10,442 nucleotides of DNA from Bacteroidales bacterium (GCA_023229525.1 JALNZC010000076.1:1-10442); one strand, 5' to 3'. Positions 1 to 5,817 are shown, counted from the first letter of the stretch. Made by a program: numbers and translations. Notes: generated from the sequence alone by a model not told the origin.

Positions 1-1
1 C

Positions 2-637
2 ATAGACCTTTACTACCAGCATAGGGTTGACCCGGATACTCCGATTGAAGAGACTGTTGAAGCAATGGCTAAGCTTGTAAAAGAAGGGAAGGTGAGATAT
101 ATTGGACTTTCTGAAGCAAGTCCTGAAACGATCAGACGTGCATATAAAATTCATAAGATAACAGCACTTCAAACGGAGTATTCTTTATGGTCACGCGATG
201 TGGAGACTGAAATTCTTGCAGTTTGTCGTGAACTTGGAATCGGGTTTGTTCCATACAGTCCGCTCGGACGAGGTTTCCTTACCGGTAGATTCAAAAAGGA
301 TGACGATTTTAATGAAGGTGACTTTCGTCAGAATCATCCCCGTTTCCAAGGTGAAAATTTAAAAAACAACTTGAATCTTCTCATTAAGTTGGATGAAATT
401 TCAAAGGTAAAAGGATGTTCCAAAGCTCAAATCGCTCTTGCATGGATACTCGGTCAGGGTGAAGATGTAGTCCCTATACCCGGTACAAAACGCAGGATAT
501 ATCTTGAAGAAAATGTCAATGCAGTGGATATAACCTTAACCGAAGCAGAGATAAAACAACTCAACAATGCAATGCCACCTGGTGTTGCCTCCGGACAGCG
601 TTACGCCCCGCAAGCTATGAAATCAGTGAATAGATAA
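2..637 (+). CDS. Aldo/keto reductase, C-terminal part (5' end outside window)
   Basis: NAD(P)H-dependent oxidoreductase of the aldo/keto reductase superfamily, expected to be a cytosolic (beta/alpha)8 barrel reducing aldehydes or ketones. The frame is open from base 2, upstream of the first ATG at 65, so about 211 residues of a roughly 320-residue enzyme are visible and the N-terminal third, with the catalytic Asp/Tyr/Lys, lies outside. The first visible residues IDLYYQHRVD carry the family's conserved active-site His. Then come the VRYIGLSEAS strand, the LQTEYSLWSRDVE helix region, the FVPYSPLGRGFLTG loop and the C-terminal cofactor-binding segment PIPGTKRRIYLEENV, which contacts the 2'-phosphate of NADPH in relatives. 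The sequence most resembles the YakC/AKR13-type branch. The substrate cannot be read from sequence. The stop overlaps the end of the small opposite-strand ORF by 23 bases. Confidence 0.95.
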   Translation: MDLYYQHRVDPDTPIEETVEAMAKLVKEGKVRYIGLSEASPETIRRAYKIHKITALQTEYSLWSRDVETEILAVCRELGIGFVPYSPLGRGFLTGRFKKDDDFNEGDFRQNHPRFQGENLKNNLNLLIKLDEISKVKGCSKAQIALAWILGQGEDVVPIPGTKRRIYLEENVNAVDITLTEAEIKQLNNAMPPGVASGQRYAPQAMKSVNR

Positions 638-806
638 AAAGGTGAGGGTTCTCATCCTTTTCAAATCTCAACTTCAATGCCTCTGATTCCGTCAACCCAA
701 TAAACTCAGTTTCGGAAAATGAAATCTCATCGGGATAAAATTCGAAAAGTGTCTTATCTTCACCATTATTGAATCTTACGGTGATCTTGGACACGGGATC
801 CATCAT
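615..806 (-). CDS. Small conserved-looking hypothetical protein (63 aa)
   Basis: I cannot name this protein. It has a protein-like composition: a beta-strand-like start (SKITVRFNNGEDKTLFEFY), an acidic middle (PDEISFSETEFIGLTESEA) and a charged end (LKLRFEKDEN). This resembles short cytosolic Bacteroidota proteins ending in IGLTxxEAxxLxxxKD, recalled from memory and not searched. There is no signal peptide or membrane segment. The start is uncertain: two adjacent ATG codons (806 and 803) have a purine run directly against them, and the frame stays open upstream for ten more codons without an ATG, so an alternative start or a lost 5' end is possible. Its last ~7 codons overlap the aldo/keto reductase tail on the other strand, so the final residues may be read past an ancestral stop. 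It could be a relic. Confidence 0.5.
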   Translation of the reverse strand: MMDPVSKITVRFNNGEDKTLFEFYPDEISFSETEFIGLTESEALKLRFEKDENPHLFIYSLIS

Positions 807-850
807 CCCTTGGGGTATTGGACTGAAAATCCTTCAGAGCTTTCTATTCT

Positions 851-1285
851 TCAATTCCTGCTTTTTTTTTTACCTGTTACAGTATATGAGGTTATATAAT
901 CTACACCGTGATGGCTAATAGTTTGTCTTAAAATAAAATTGATATTTCCGTAATCATCTATATTTCCTGAAAAAAACCAAACACTTGGTGGATTCACTGA
1001 TTCTGGATAGGACATGACACCATTGTTGTCAATAGCGGGATAAATCGAATAATTAGATAAGAACTGTACTGTCCATCGTTTTTGAAAATCATCATAACTT
1101 ATATAACCATCATACAGAATTGTTGTGTCAGGGGAACCTGTGTTTTGGAAGATGGTTGTAAAAGAGTAATTTCCGGGATATTTAATCTTTGGGTCTGTAT
1201 TATTTTGGTTGTCTTTCTTACATCCATTGATGAAAGTCAAAGTGATAAGAAGAATAATCAGACAAGAAACGGATTTGTATTTCAT
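851..1285 (-). CDS. Small secreted lipoprotein of unknown function (144 aa)
   Basis: The N-terminus has a basic MKYK start, a hydrophobic run (residues 7-19) and a lipobox-like INGC with the lipidated Cys at about residue 22, followed by KKDNQ. The protein should therefore be membrane-anchored and face the periplasm or surface. The mature part (about 120 residues) is rich in aromatic and beta-prone stretches (GNYSFTTIF, GYISYDDFQKRWTVQF, SGNIDDYGNINFIL, YTVTGKKK), as in small Bacteroidota beta-sandwich lipoproteins. I recognise no catalytic motif. The first ~60 bases belong to repeat R1, whose diverged partner lies at 2861-2993 upstream of the esterase gene. The predicted length and intact frame suggest this copy works and the other is dead. 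No clear terminator follows. Confidence 0.75.
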   Translation of the reverse strand: MKYKSVSCLIILLITLTFINGCKKDNQNNTDPKIKYPGNYSFTTIFQNTGSPDTTILYDGYISYDDFQKRWTVQFLSNYSIYPAIDNNGVMSYPESVNPPSVWFFSGNIDDYGNINFILRQTISHHGVDYITSYTVTGKKKSRN

Positions 1286-1345
1286 AATGAATTGACCTCA
1301 ATCAAAGGTAAGATTAATAGTTTGATTTTTATACTGGTTCAGGAA
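1217..1345. repeat. Diverged repeat R1 (HTH 3' end + lipoprotein leader)
   Basis: This ~130-base segment aligns with R2 at 2861-2993 in the same orientation, with shared blocks such as GTCAAAGTGATAA, AATAATCAGAC, CAAAGGTAAGA and GGTTCAGGAAAAGGA. By eye the identity is roughly 70% with few gaps. Here the minus strand encodes the start of the intact small lipoprotein (signal peptide and lipobox) together with the upstream stretch that holds the end of an HTH frame. Confidence 0.75.
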
Positions 1346-1502
1346 AAGGAAATATATACGGAATTACTTCCCATCCTTCCACCGCTCCCCTCCTCGCCAT
1401 GATTTTCTGAGTCACTCCGGGTTTATCAATGGTTGAAATTTCAACCTTCTGTAATTTCCTTTTTTTTATAAGTTTGTAAATCGTCCGGGGTGTTAGTTTC
1501 AC
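1329..1502 (-). pseudogene. Excisionase-type helix-turn-helix ORF, probably a relic (57 codons)
   Basis: Reading from GTG at 1502 to TAA at 1329 gives 57 codons starting VKLTPRTIYKLIKKRKLQKV, followed by DKPGVTQ and then MARRGAVEGWE. This has the shape of the HTH_17/excisionase family: the recognition helix 'TPRTIYKLIKKRKL', a short wing, and a closing Arg-Arg-x-x-Val-x-x-Trp helix start. Such proteins bind DNA as excisionases or small regulators in Bacteroidota mobile elements. The first HTH helix is missing or lost in the overlap with the end of the upstream esterase gene (14 bases away). The last ~7 codons (FPFPEPV) fall inside repeat R1, where they read another frame of a second HTH gene's 3' end. 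I infer a recombined fragment rather than a working regulator, but a short expressed protein cannot be excluded. Confidence 0.5.
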
Positions 1503-1516
1503 CCTGGCGGGCTTGT

Positions 1517-2830
1517 TTATTTGACAACTTGGGCAACGGACTCGTAACCAATAGAAGCATTAAAAATTTCTTCCACGAACTGAGGCGCCACCAAAGCAGT
1601 TGCAGCAGCATTGGGGTGTGAATCACCGGGACCTGCGGCATACATCTCGAGCATCATCCCATCTGATCCGGTCAATTTTTGAAAGAAATCAAAAACATAT
1701 ACATTGGGTGGAAAAATACCAGTTTCAGGATCAAGTCCCTCTGCCAGAACATTTTTAGCCCAGCTGCAAAACTGTTTTGACAACACAGCTTCTGTGGTAT
1801 TTGTTGAATATGGCTCCAGGGGGGCATTGGTCCAGATTACAAAAAAGTTTTCAGGGTGCGATTTCATCACCTGAATGATATGCCTCCAATGCCATTTGTA
1901 GTTATAAACCGTTTTCATTTCAGGATCCAGGGTATCGGAAGGTTGTCCTGTCCCGCTCATGGCTGAGGCCGGAAAACAGGATTTAATAACAATGATTTTA
2001 TTCACCGGGAGATAATACCCGATACCGGTAACAGGACTCGTATCTTCAAAAAAAGCATGCTGGGTTACCCACTCGTTGTCGCCGGGAGCCCACCATTCTT
2101 CATTCATTGATATTGCCTCTACTCCTGTATATCCATGGACAGCATTATAGACCTCAATCTCCAGGAGGACACTGGTATTGCTGCCATTCGGACCCCAAAT
2201 GCACCCCCCGGTTGAGTGATGCAGAAAAATGCCATTTCTGAAAAGAACCACAGGAGGAACATTTTGAACCACCACCGGAAAATTACATGCCGAGGATCCA
2301 AAATTAAGGGTAAATTCGTCCGTTCCGGTATTCACCGGAGTACCGAAGCCTGGTAAATCGACAGTTTGTGCACCGGTGGATGTGAATGTGCCGCATTTGT
2401 AAAAATAATAACCATTAACAGGATGCGTAGTAATTTGAAATCCACCGGTTTTCAGGACATTAACCCACACGGTTATGTTATTTGAAGGTGTGAAAGTCAC
2501 TCCCGGGAAATAGGTCCCATGAACTACAGCCTCATTGCAGTTGATCGTCCCAAAGCTGCTGCACGGACAATTCCAGCCGCTTACAGATCCGGTAAAAAAC
2601 TCAAGACAATTCAGATCTGTATTATAAATAACCAACCCTGAAGCAGGTGAAGTTATCGAATCACGTTGTGCGGATGTCATTCTCGGAGGTAAAAAACCCT
2701 TTCTGGTCGATTTTGCATCGAGAATGGCCGAACCATCAGGACTGCTTCCATCGGTATTAATACCGACCTGTGCAAGACCATCAACTGCAAAGATTACACT
2801 CAATAATGCCAGAAACAGAAGTGCTTTCAT
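1517..2830 (-). CDS. Secreted SGNH-like hydrolase with Bacteroidota head module (437 aa)
   Basis: Probably an exported esterase or acylhydrolase; the substrate is unknown. Residues 1-20 are a signal peptide ending LAQ. Residues 21-90 form the repeat-like head module common in secreted Bacteroidota proteins (VGINTDGSSPDGSAILDAKS, KGFLPPRMTSAQRDSI, SGLVIYNT, LEFFTG). Residues ~95-190 are beta-rich with paired Cys (CGTFTSTGAQTVDLPGFGTP), like an Ig or adhesive spacer. Residues ~195-430 look like an SGNH fold: the candidate nucleophile block is FLHHSTGGC (204-210), then a buried strand IIVIKSCFPAS (279-289), the block-III Asn in WTNAPLEP (333-340) and the Asp-x-His catalytic pair in GDSHPN (402-407). 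I see no type IX C-terminal sorting domain. The ATG at 2830 starts directly at the signal peptide. The family assignment rests on motif order; the Ser at 206 being the nucleophile is inferred. Confidence 0.8.
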   Translation of the reverse strand: MKALLFLALLSVIFAVDGLAQVGINTDGSSPDGSAILDAKSTRKGFLPPRMTSAQRDSITSPASGLVIYNTDLNCLEFFTGSVSGWNCPCSSFGTINCNEAVVHGTYFPGVTFTPSNNITVWVNVLKTGGFQITTHPVNGYYFYKCGTFTSTGAQTVDLPGFGTPVNTGTDEFTLNFGSSACNFPVVVQNVPPVVLFRNGIFLHHSTGGCIWGPNGSNTSVLLEIEVYNAVHGYTGVEAISMNEEWWAPGDNEWVTQHAFFEDTSPVTGIGYYLPVNKIIVIKSCFPASAMSGTGQPSDTLDPEMKTVYNYKWHWRHIIQVMKSHPENFFVIWTNAPLEPYSTNTTEAVLSKQFCSWAKNVLAEGLDPETGIFPPNVYVFDFFQKLTGSDGMMLEMYAAGPGDSHPNAAATALVAPQFVEEIFNASIGYESVAQVVK

Positions 2831-2860
2831 TTGAATATTTTTTGTTGGCTATAGATCATC

Positions 2861-2993
2861 TTATATCTAAAAAGGAATGTCAAAGTGATAACTATAATAA
2901 TCAGACTAAAACCGGATTTTTTTTCACAATGAATAGTCCTCACCCAAAGGTAAGACTAAAAGTAAATCTTTATACCGGTTCAGGAAAAGGAGA
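2861..2993 (-). pseudogene. Repeat R2: decayed lipoprotein leader and spacer
   Basis: This is the partner of R1. On the minus strand it retains a signal-peptide-like run (SGFSLIIIVITLTF) aligning with SVSCLIILLITLTF of the intact lipoprotein, but the initiator region is frameshifted within an A-run, the lipobox Cys codon TGT has become TAT, and no lipoprotein body follows. The segment instead runs into the 5' region of the esterase gene (ATG at 2830), so its surviving role may be as leader or promoter for that gene. The upstream end of R2 overlaps the 3' end of the HTH pseudogene. Confidence 0.65.
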
Positions 2994-3183
2994 GGTATCT
3001 TTTTTCGCGGTAGCTTTCGAGGGTTCGTTTTGAGATGTGGAGCAGATTGCAAACATCCTGGTTGCCGAGCCACACGGGTTAAACGGGGTTCAGATCCTTC
3101 AGCTTTTCTTCGATGCGCTGCAGGTTCTGACCAAGGTCGTCAAGCGCTACCAAAACCTGAATTTGATGTTGTGTTTTCATCAT
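2956..3183 (-). pseudogene. Helix-turn-helix (excisionase/HTH_17 family) pseudogene with in-frame stops
   Basis: From ATG at 3183 the frame reads MMKTQHQIQV, then LQRIEEKLKDLNPV and TAA (3079-3081). It continues in the same frame as PVWLGNQDVCNLLHISK, RTLESYREKRYLSFS, a TGA (2980-2982), then TGIKIYF and another stop. This is the layout of the widespread Bacteroidota mobile-element HTH protein: an N-terminal coiled coil, WLxNQDVCxxLxISxRTLxxYRxKG, and a wing xxxTGxKIYF. Such proteins bind DNA as excision or transfer regulators in integrative elements (family knowledge). Two internal stops plus loss of the C-terminal helix make it dead. The first 34 codons could still be translated as a short coiled-coil peptide. 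No integrase, transposase or relaxase is visible nearby. Confidence 0.75.
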
Positions 3184-3280
3184 GTTGATTTTTAAAATTG
3201 GTTCCGGTTAATCAGAATTTTCTGAAAGAGGTAACACGGCAATGGACGTTTTGACACTTTCTGCGTTTATTTGCATTCTG
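3184..3280. other. Intergenic stretch between HTH pseudogene and tandem repeat
   Basis: I see no coding frame with protein-like content here. The segment lies upstream of the minus-strand HTH pseudogene and may hold its old promoter, but no convincing Bacteroidota -33/-7 pair was found. Confidence 0.4.
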
Positions 3281-3390
3281 TATAATGGTTGTTCAATGGT
3301 TGTTCAATGGTTGTTCAATGGTTGTATAAGGGTTGTTCAATGGTTGTTCAATGATTGTATATGGGTTGTTCAATCGGAGTATAATAAAGT
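3281..3390 (+). repeat. 11-bp tandem repeat, about 10 units
   Basis: The units start at 3281, 3292, 3303, 3314, 3325, 3336, 3347, 3358, 3369 and 3380, exactly 11 bases apart. Two unit types occur: TTCAATGGTTG (three identical in a row at 3292-3324, a fourth at 3336, and variants) and TATAATGGTTG-like units at 3281, 3325, 3358 and 3380. The last two units have decayed. The period is close to one helical turn, so identical faces of the DNA are presented. The array lies ~200 bases upstream of the sigma-factor gene and between divergent genes, so it may be a length-variable regulatory stretch. That role is inferred. Confidence 0.9.
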
Positions 3391-3395
3391 GACTC

Positions 3396-3435
3396 GTGAG
3401 GTGGCGAGATGGTGAGACGGTGAGTTGGGGAGTGT
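3396..3435 (+). repeat. 8-bp tandem repeat, 5 units (GTGAGNNG)
   Basis: Five consecutive 8-base units can be read: GTGAGGTG, GCGAGATG, GTGAGACG, GTGAGTTG and GGGAGTGT. The stretch is strongly purine/G biased on the + strand, unlike its surroundings, and follows the 11-bp array after only a few bases. Confidence 0.75.
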
Positions 3436-3592
3436 TCAGAAAAGTGTGTCAAAGGAAAAAATTGCCCACATGAAAACCAGATTCAACCAATCGTCCCGGA
3501 TCAATTGATTCCAAAAACAGTACCTTCACACAAAGTACCATTTTATTTTTCACTTCACTGCAATAAAACCATTCGACCCCGTCTATAACATA
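3436..3592 (+). promoter_or_regulatory. Upstream region of the sigma-factor operon
   Basis: This non-coding leader of the sigma-factor gene must contain its promoter unless the promoter lies within the repeats. It includes a 10-base palindrome ATCAATTGAT (3500-3509). I could not identify a convincing -33 TTG / -7 TAnnTTTG pair or a Shine-Dalgarno sequence before ATG 3593. Confidence 0.35.
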
Positions 3593-4135
3593 ATGGAAAA
3601 GGAGCTTCAGAAAAAGTCATTGGATCGGTTCTTCCGGAATGAATACCAAAAACTGGTCAATTTCGTCAGGAAGAATCTCGATGACCGCTATTTTGAAGCC
3701 TCTCCGGAAGACATCGTTCAGGATGTCGCTTTAGGATTGATCGAAAAACTTGATCTGGATACCCAGATCGGAAATCTGACCGGTTACATCTACCGGTCGG
3801 TAAAGAATAGAATTATCGATTACCAGAAGAAAAAACAACGGACTATTTCGATTGAGAACTTCACAGACAGAAAAAACGAGAATTACATACTTAATACGGT
3901 AACAGATGAAACATTAACAGAAAATGATCATTCGAAAATAGAGCCGGAATTGCTGCGATGGTCTATTTCACAACTCAGACCTGATGAACAGTCGGTGATC
4001 ATTGCAACCGAGTTTGAGCACCAAACCTATGAAGAACTTTCCGAGGAATGGGATGTTCCGGTTGGCACGCTTCTTTCGCGGAAACATCGTGCTCTTTCAA
4101 AATTACACAAGATATTGTTGAACAATCAAAAATGA
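3593..4135 (+). CDS. RNA polymerase sigma-70 family (ECF-like) sigma factor, 180 aa
   Basis: An alternative sigma factor that would direct RNA polymerase to a dedicated set of promoters. Residues ~13-83 match sigma region 2: FFRNEYQKLVNFVRK, SPEDIVQDVALGLIEKL (core-binding helix) and GYIYRSVKNRIIDYQKKKQR (-10 recognition and basic end). A polar linker (84-118) follows, then region 4 at ~120-176: ISQLRPDEQSVIIATEFEH, YEELSEEWDVPVGTLLSRK (HTH for the -35) and HRALSKLHKIL. The length is normal for an ECF factor, and both DNA-binding parts are intact. Its stop overlaps the start of the next gene as ATGA, so the two are very probably co-translated. The tandem-repeat arrays upstream may affect its expression, which is inferred. 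The stimulus cannot be told. Confidence 0.92.
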   Translation: MEKELQKKSLDRFFRNEYQKLVNFVRKNLDDRYFEASPEDIVQDVALGLIEKLDLDTQIGNLTGYIYRSVKNRIIDYQKKKQRTISIENFTDRKNENYILNTVTDETLTENDHSKIEPELLRWSISQLRPDEQSVIIATEFEHQTYEELSEEWDVPVGTLLSRKHRALSKLHKILLNNQK

Positions 4136-4575
4136 AAATCATGGAAACAATTGAAAATAATTATGAAAAAAGACATTGCTGTAGTGGAAAGAAACACCGG
4201 GCAGGATGGATAATACTGGGAATTGTTGGATTCACCGCTTTTGCGTTCCTTTTCGGAGCGGTAGTGATGTGGCTGTGGAACTGGTTGATGCCTGTCATCT
4301 TCCACCTTGGTGTCATTACTTACTGGCAGGCGGTTGGACTGGCAATACTTGGCAGACTCCTGTTCGGAAGTTTTCATCATGGGAGTCCACACTACCGTGG
4401 ACGACATAACTTTGGGCCATGGAGACACAAGTATCACATGAGCGATGGCAATAATTGCAAGGATTACGCTCATGGTTCAAAATGGAGCTATTATGACCAG
4501 TATTGGAATGAAGAAGGGGAAAAATCATTTAATGATTATCTTAAACGCAAAGGTGAAAATCCTGTAAAGGAATAA
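4132..4575 (+). CDS. Small membrane protein coupled to the sigma factor (putative sigma regulator), 147 aa
   Basis: I set the start at ATG 4132, which overlaps the sigma-factor stop (ATGA); ATG 4141 is the alternative. Upstream codons in this frame belong to the sigma gene. The protein has a short polar, Cys-containing N-terminus (KRHCCSGKKHR), a first membrane helix at about 25-47 (GWIILGIVGFTAFAFLFGAV), a WLWNWLMPVIF turn and a second hydrophobic helix at about 58-79 (GVITYWQAVGLAILGRLLFG). A His/Arg/Gly-rich stretch (82-103) and an acidic C-terminal tail (WSYYDQYWNEEGEKSFNDYL) follow. Similar proteins next to ECF sigma genes in Bacteroidota are known to me as uncharacterised. Overlap and topology suggest it senses or sequesters the sigma factor at the membrane, with the cationic and anionic soluble tails as likely contacts (inference). 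It has no classical zinc anti-sigma motif. Confidence 0.85.
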   Translation: MKIMETIENNYEKRHCCSGKKHRAGWIILGIVGFTAFAFLFGAVVMWLWNWLMPVIFHLGVITYWQAVGLAILGRLLFGSFHHGSPHYRGRHNFGPWRHKYHMSDGNNCKDYAHGSKWSYYDQYWNEEGEKSFNDYLKRKGENPVKE

Positions 4576-4605
4576 TCTATTCCCGAAATCATTTACCGGC
4601 TTTGC

Positions 4606-4632
4606 AAAAGGGGGCAGATTGCTCCCTTTTTT
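4606..4632 (+). terminator. Rho-independent terminator of the sigma-factor operon
   Basis: A ten-base stem AAAAGGGGGC / GCTCCCTTTT (one G-T wobble) with loop AGATT is followed by TT. It lies 30 bases after the stop of the membrane-protein gene and would end the two-gene transcript. Confidence 0.85.
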
Positions 4633-4964
4633 CATTTGATGGATCATTTAAACGATGGTACCTGGATAAAACGGAGCATCTTACCATCTGCCACCGGTTT
4701 TGGTTGACCACCTTAACTTATTGGCAATCTATAAACTGAGGTGGTCAGGTTATTCCGGCGAAGACTGGTCATGAAGGGCGTTTTTTCCATTTATTATCTT
4801 ATCTTTGCATAACAGCAGTGTTCTAAATACTTCCCCGTAATTCCCCAATCATAATATATGACTTCATTGGTTTTGATCGGACAAATTACTTATAATTGAG
4901 GTATTTCATTGAACCTGACGGTTCAGGTAAAAAAGTTTTGACATCATCTTAAATCAAAAATTAT
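4633..4964. promoter_or_regulatory. Intergenic region with several inverted repeats, upstream of cold-shock gene
   Basis: No gene is supported here. It holds three perfect inverted repeats: GATGGTA (4654-4660) with TACCATC (4682-4688); TGACCACCT (4705-4713) with AGGTGGTCA (4739-4747), loop 25; and ACCTGA (4913-4918) with TCAGGT (4923-4928), just upstream of the cold-shock gene. The middle one could be an operator pair or a stem-loop. The last is ~40 bases before the ATG and could be a 5'-UTR structure, as cold-shock mRNAs often have (inference). Confidence 0.5.
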
Positions 4965-5411
4965 ATGGCGGGTTCACAAGAGACCTTTAACAAGAAGGAA
5001 AAAGAGAAAAAACGATTAAAGAAACGAGTGGACAAACAACAAAAACTCGCAGACCGTAAGGCAAACGCACAAGGTGGTGGACGCGAAAGCATGATTGCCT
5101 ATGTTGATGAAAATGGGAACATTACAGCTACGCCGCCCGATCCGGCAAATAAAAAGAAGATCGATGCTGAAAGTATAGTGATTGGCGTTCCAAAAAGGGA
5201 AAAGGAGGAGAAGACCACAGTACGAAATGGCAGGGTTGAATATTTCAACAATTCAAAAGGTTTTGGTTTTATAAAAGAACTTGATACTCAAGAGAAATAT
5301 TTTGTACACGTCAATAGTTTGATTGAAGAAATCAAGGAAAACGATATGGTCACTTTTGAGATAGAGCGCGGGTTTAAAGGTATGAGTGCAGTCCGCGTGA
5401 AGAAAGTGTAA
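4965..5411 (+). CDS. Cold-shock-domain RNA-binding protein with basic N-terminal extension, 148 aa
   Basis: Cytosolic single-stranded nucleic-acid chaperone. Residues 1-36 are a highly basic, probably helical extension (KKEKEKKRLKKRVDKQQ). Residues 37-80 are a linker (SMIAYVDENGNITATPPD). The cold-shock domain spans about 86-148: RNGRVEYFNNSKGFGFI contains RNP1 (KGFGFI), and KYFVHVNSL contains RNP2 (YFVHV). NDMVTFEIERGFKGMSAVRV closes the beta barrel. This extended form is typical of Bacteroidota and differs from the ~70-residue E. coli CspA type. The extension probably adds RNA affinity or ribosome contact (inference). The leader carries a small inverted repeat at 4913-4928. The gene stands alone and converges on the truncated phosphoesterase copy 21 bases away. 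Confidence 0.93.
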   Translation: MAGSQETFNKKEKEKKRLKKRVDKQQKLADRKANAQGGGRESMIAYVDENGNITATPPDPANKKKIDAESIVIGVPKREKEEKTTVRNGRVEYFNNSKGFGFIKELDTQEKYFVHVNSLIEEIKENDMVTFEIERGFKGMSAVRVKKV

Positions 5412-5432
5412 ATGACTCATGTATAGCCTTTG

Positions 5433-5817
5433 TCACTTCAAATCCGGAAATCTGTCAATCTTCGGTTCCCTTTTCCCTACAGCAGGGCTGACTCCCGGTT
5501 TATCAACTGTGGAAATACCTGATTTCAGTTGAATTGTCAGGGAATTATCTTTGGGAATTTTATCAGTCCACAGGAAATCACAGTAATCAGGAAGCCAGGG
5601 AGCGCCGTATCGTCTTGCGGTTTGCCCAATCAATGCTGTATCCTCAAGGGCTTTATCTTCATCACCGTATCCATGGACCATTAATGATGTTCCCATACAA
5701 TGGCTGATATGCCAGGCGGTGTCATTATAACTGATTTGCTTACCCGTCATGAGCATTGTCGTAAACAGGGTATCTGCAGCTGTCCGGGTTGTAAAGGTCA
5801 TGGTTACCATCTTTCAT
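5433..5817 (-). pseudogene. Internally deleted copy of the metallophosphoesterase
   Basis: From about 5790 down to about 5512 this encodes the same C-terminal domain as the full gene at 9300-10442 (TAADTLFTTMLMTGKQISYN, WHISHCMGTSLMVHGYGDED, CDFLWTDKIP). The DNA is ~93% identical over ~260 bases. Before it, 5785-5809 matches 10227-10251 of the full gene at 24 of 25 bases, which is the GNHD metal-site region. The ~641 bases between are missing, with the junction in the shared sequence CGGGTT. 641 is not a multiple of three, so GNHDLYNP (from ATG 5817) is out of frame with the C-terminal domain. A 125-codon frame from ATG 5810 remains open but reads the GNHD site in the wrong frame. It lacks the catalytic core and ends with an extra tail (STVDKPGVSPAVGKRE) absent from the full gene. 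I judge it non-functional. Confidence 0.88.
5531..5790. repeat. Direct repeat, copy 1 (metallophosphoesterase C-terminal domain)
   Basis: 260 bases about 93% identical to 9329-9591 in the same orientation, with one 3-base length difference. The two copies flank the large lipoprotein and the broken DUF3089 gene. Confidence 0.92.

Noticed and set aside
1082..1402. Plus-strand 106-codon ORF
   Set aside because: It is antisense to the lipoprotein and HTH relic. Its hydrophobic stretch is the mirror of the signal peptide.
2770..3033. Plus-strand 87-codon ORF
   Set aside because: It lies opposite the esterase start, repeat R2 and the HTH pseudogene, which explain the sequence; its translation has no protein-like features.
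3251..3286. Perfect TTGACA and TATAAT hexamers upstream of the tandem repeat
   Set aside because: The spacing is 24 bases, too long for a sigma-70 promoter. Bacteroidota use a different consensus, and the TATAAT belongs to the first repeat unit.
3281..3390. CRISPR array
   Set aside because: The units are 11 bases long and directly abutting, with no spacers and no cas genes.
4126..4473. Minus-strand 115-codon ORF
   Set aside because: It is antisense to the well-supported membrane-protein gene coupled to the sigma factor.
4704..4748. Insertion-sequence terminal inverted repeats
   Set aside because: The arms are only ~25 bases apart with no transposase between them; a stem-loop or operator is more likely.
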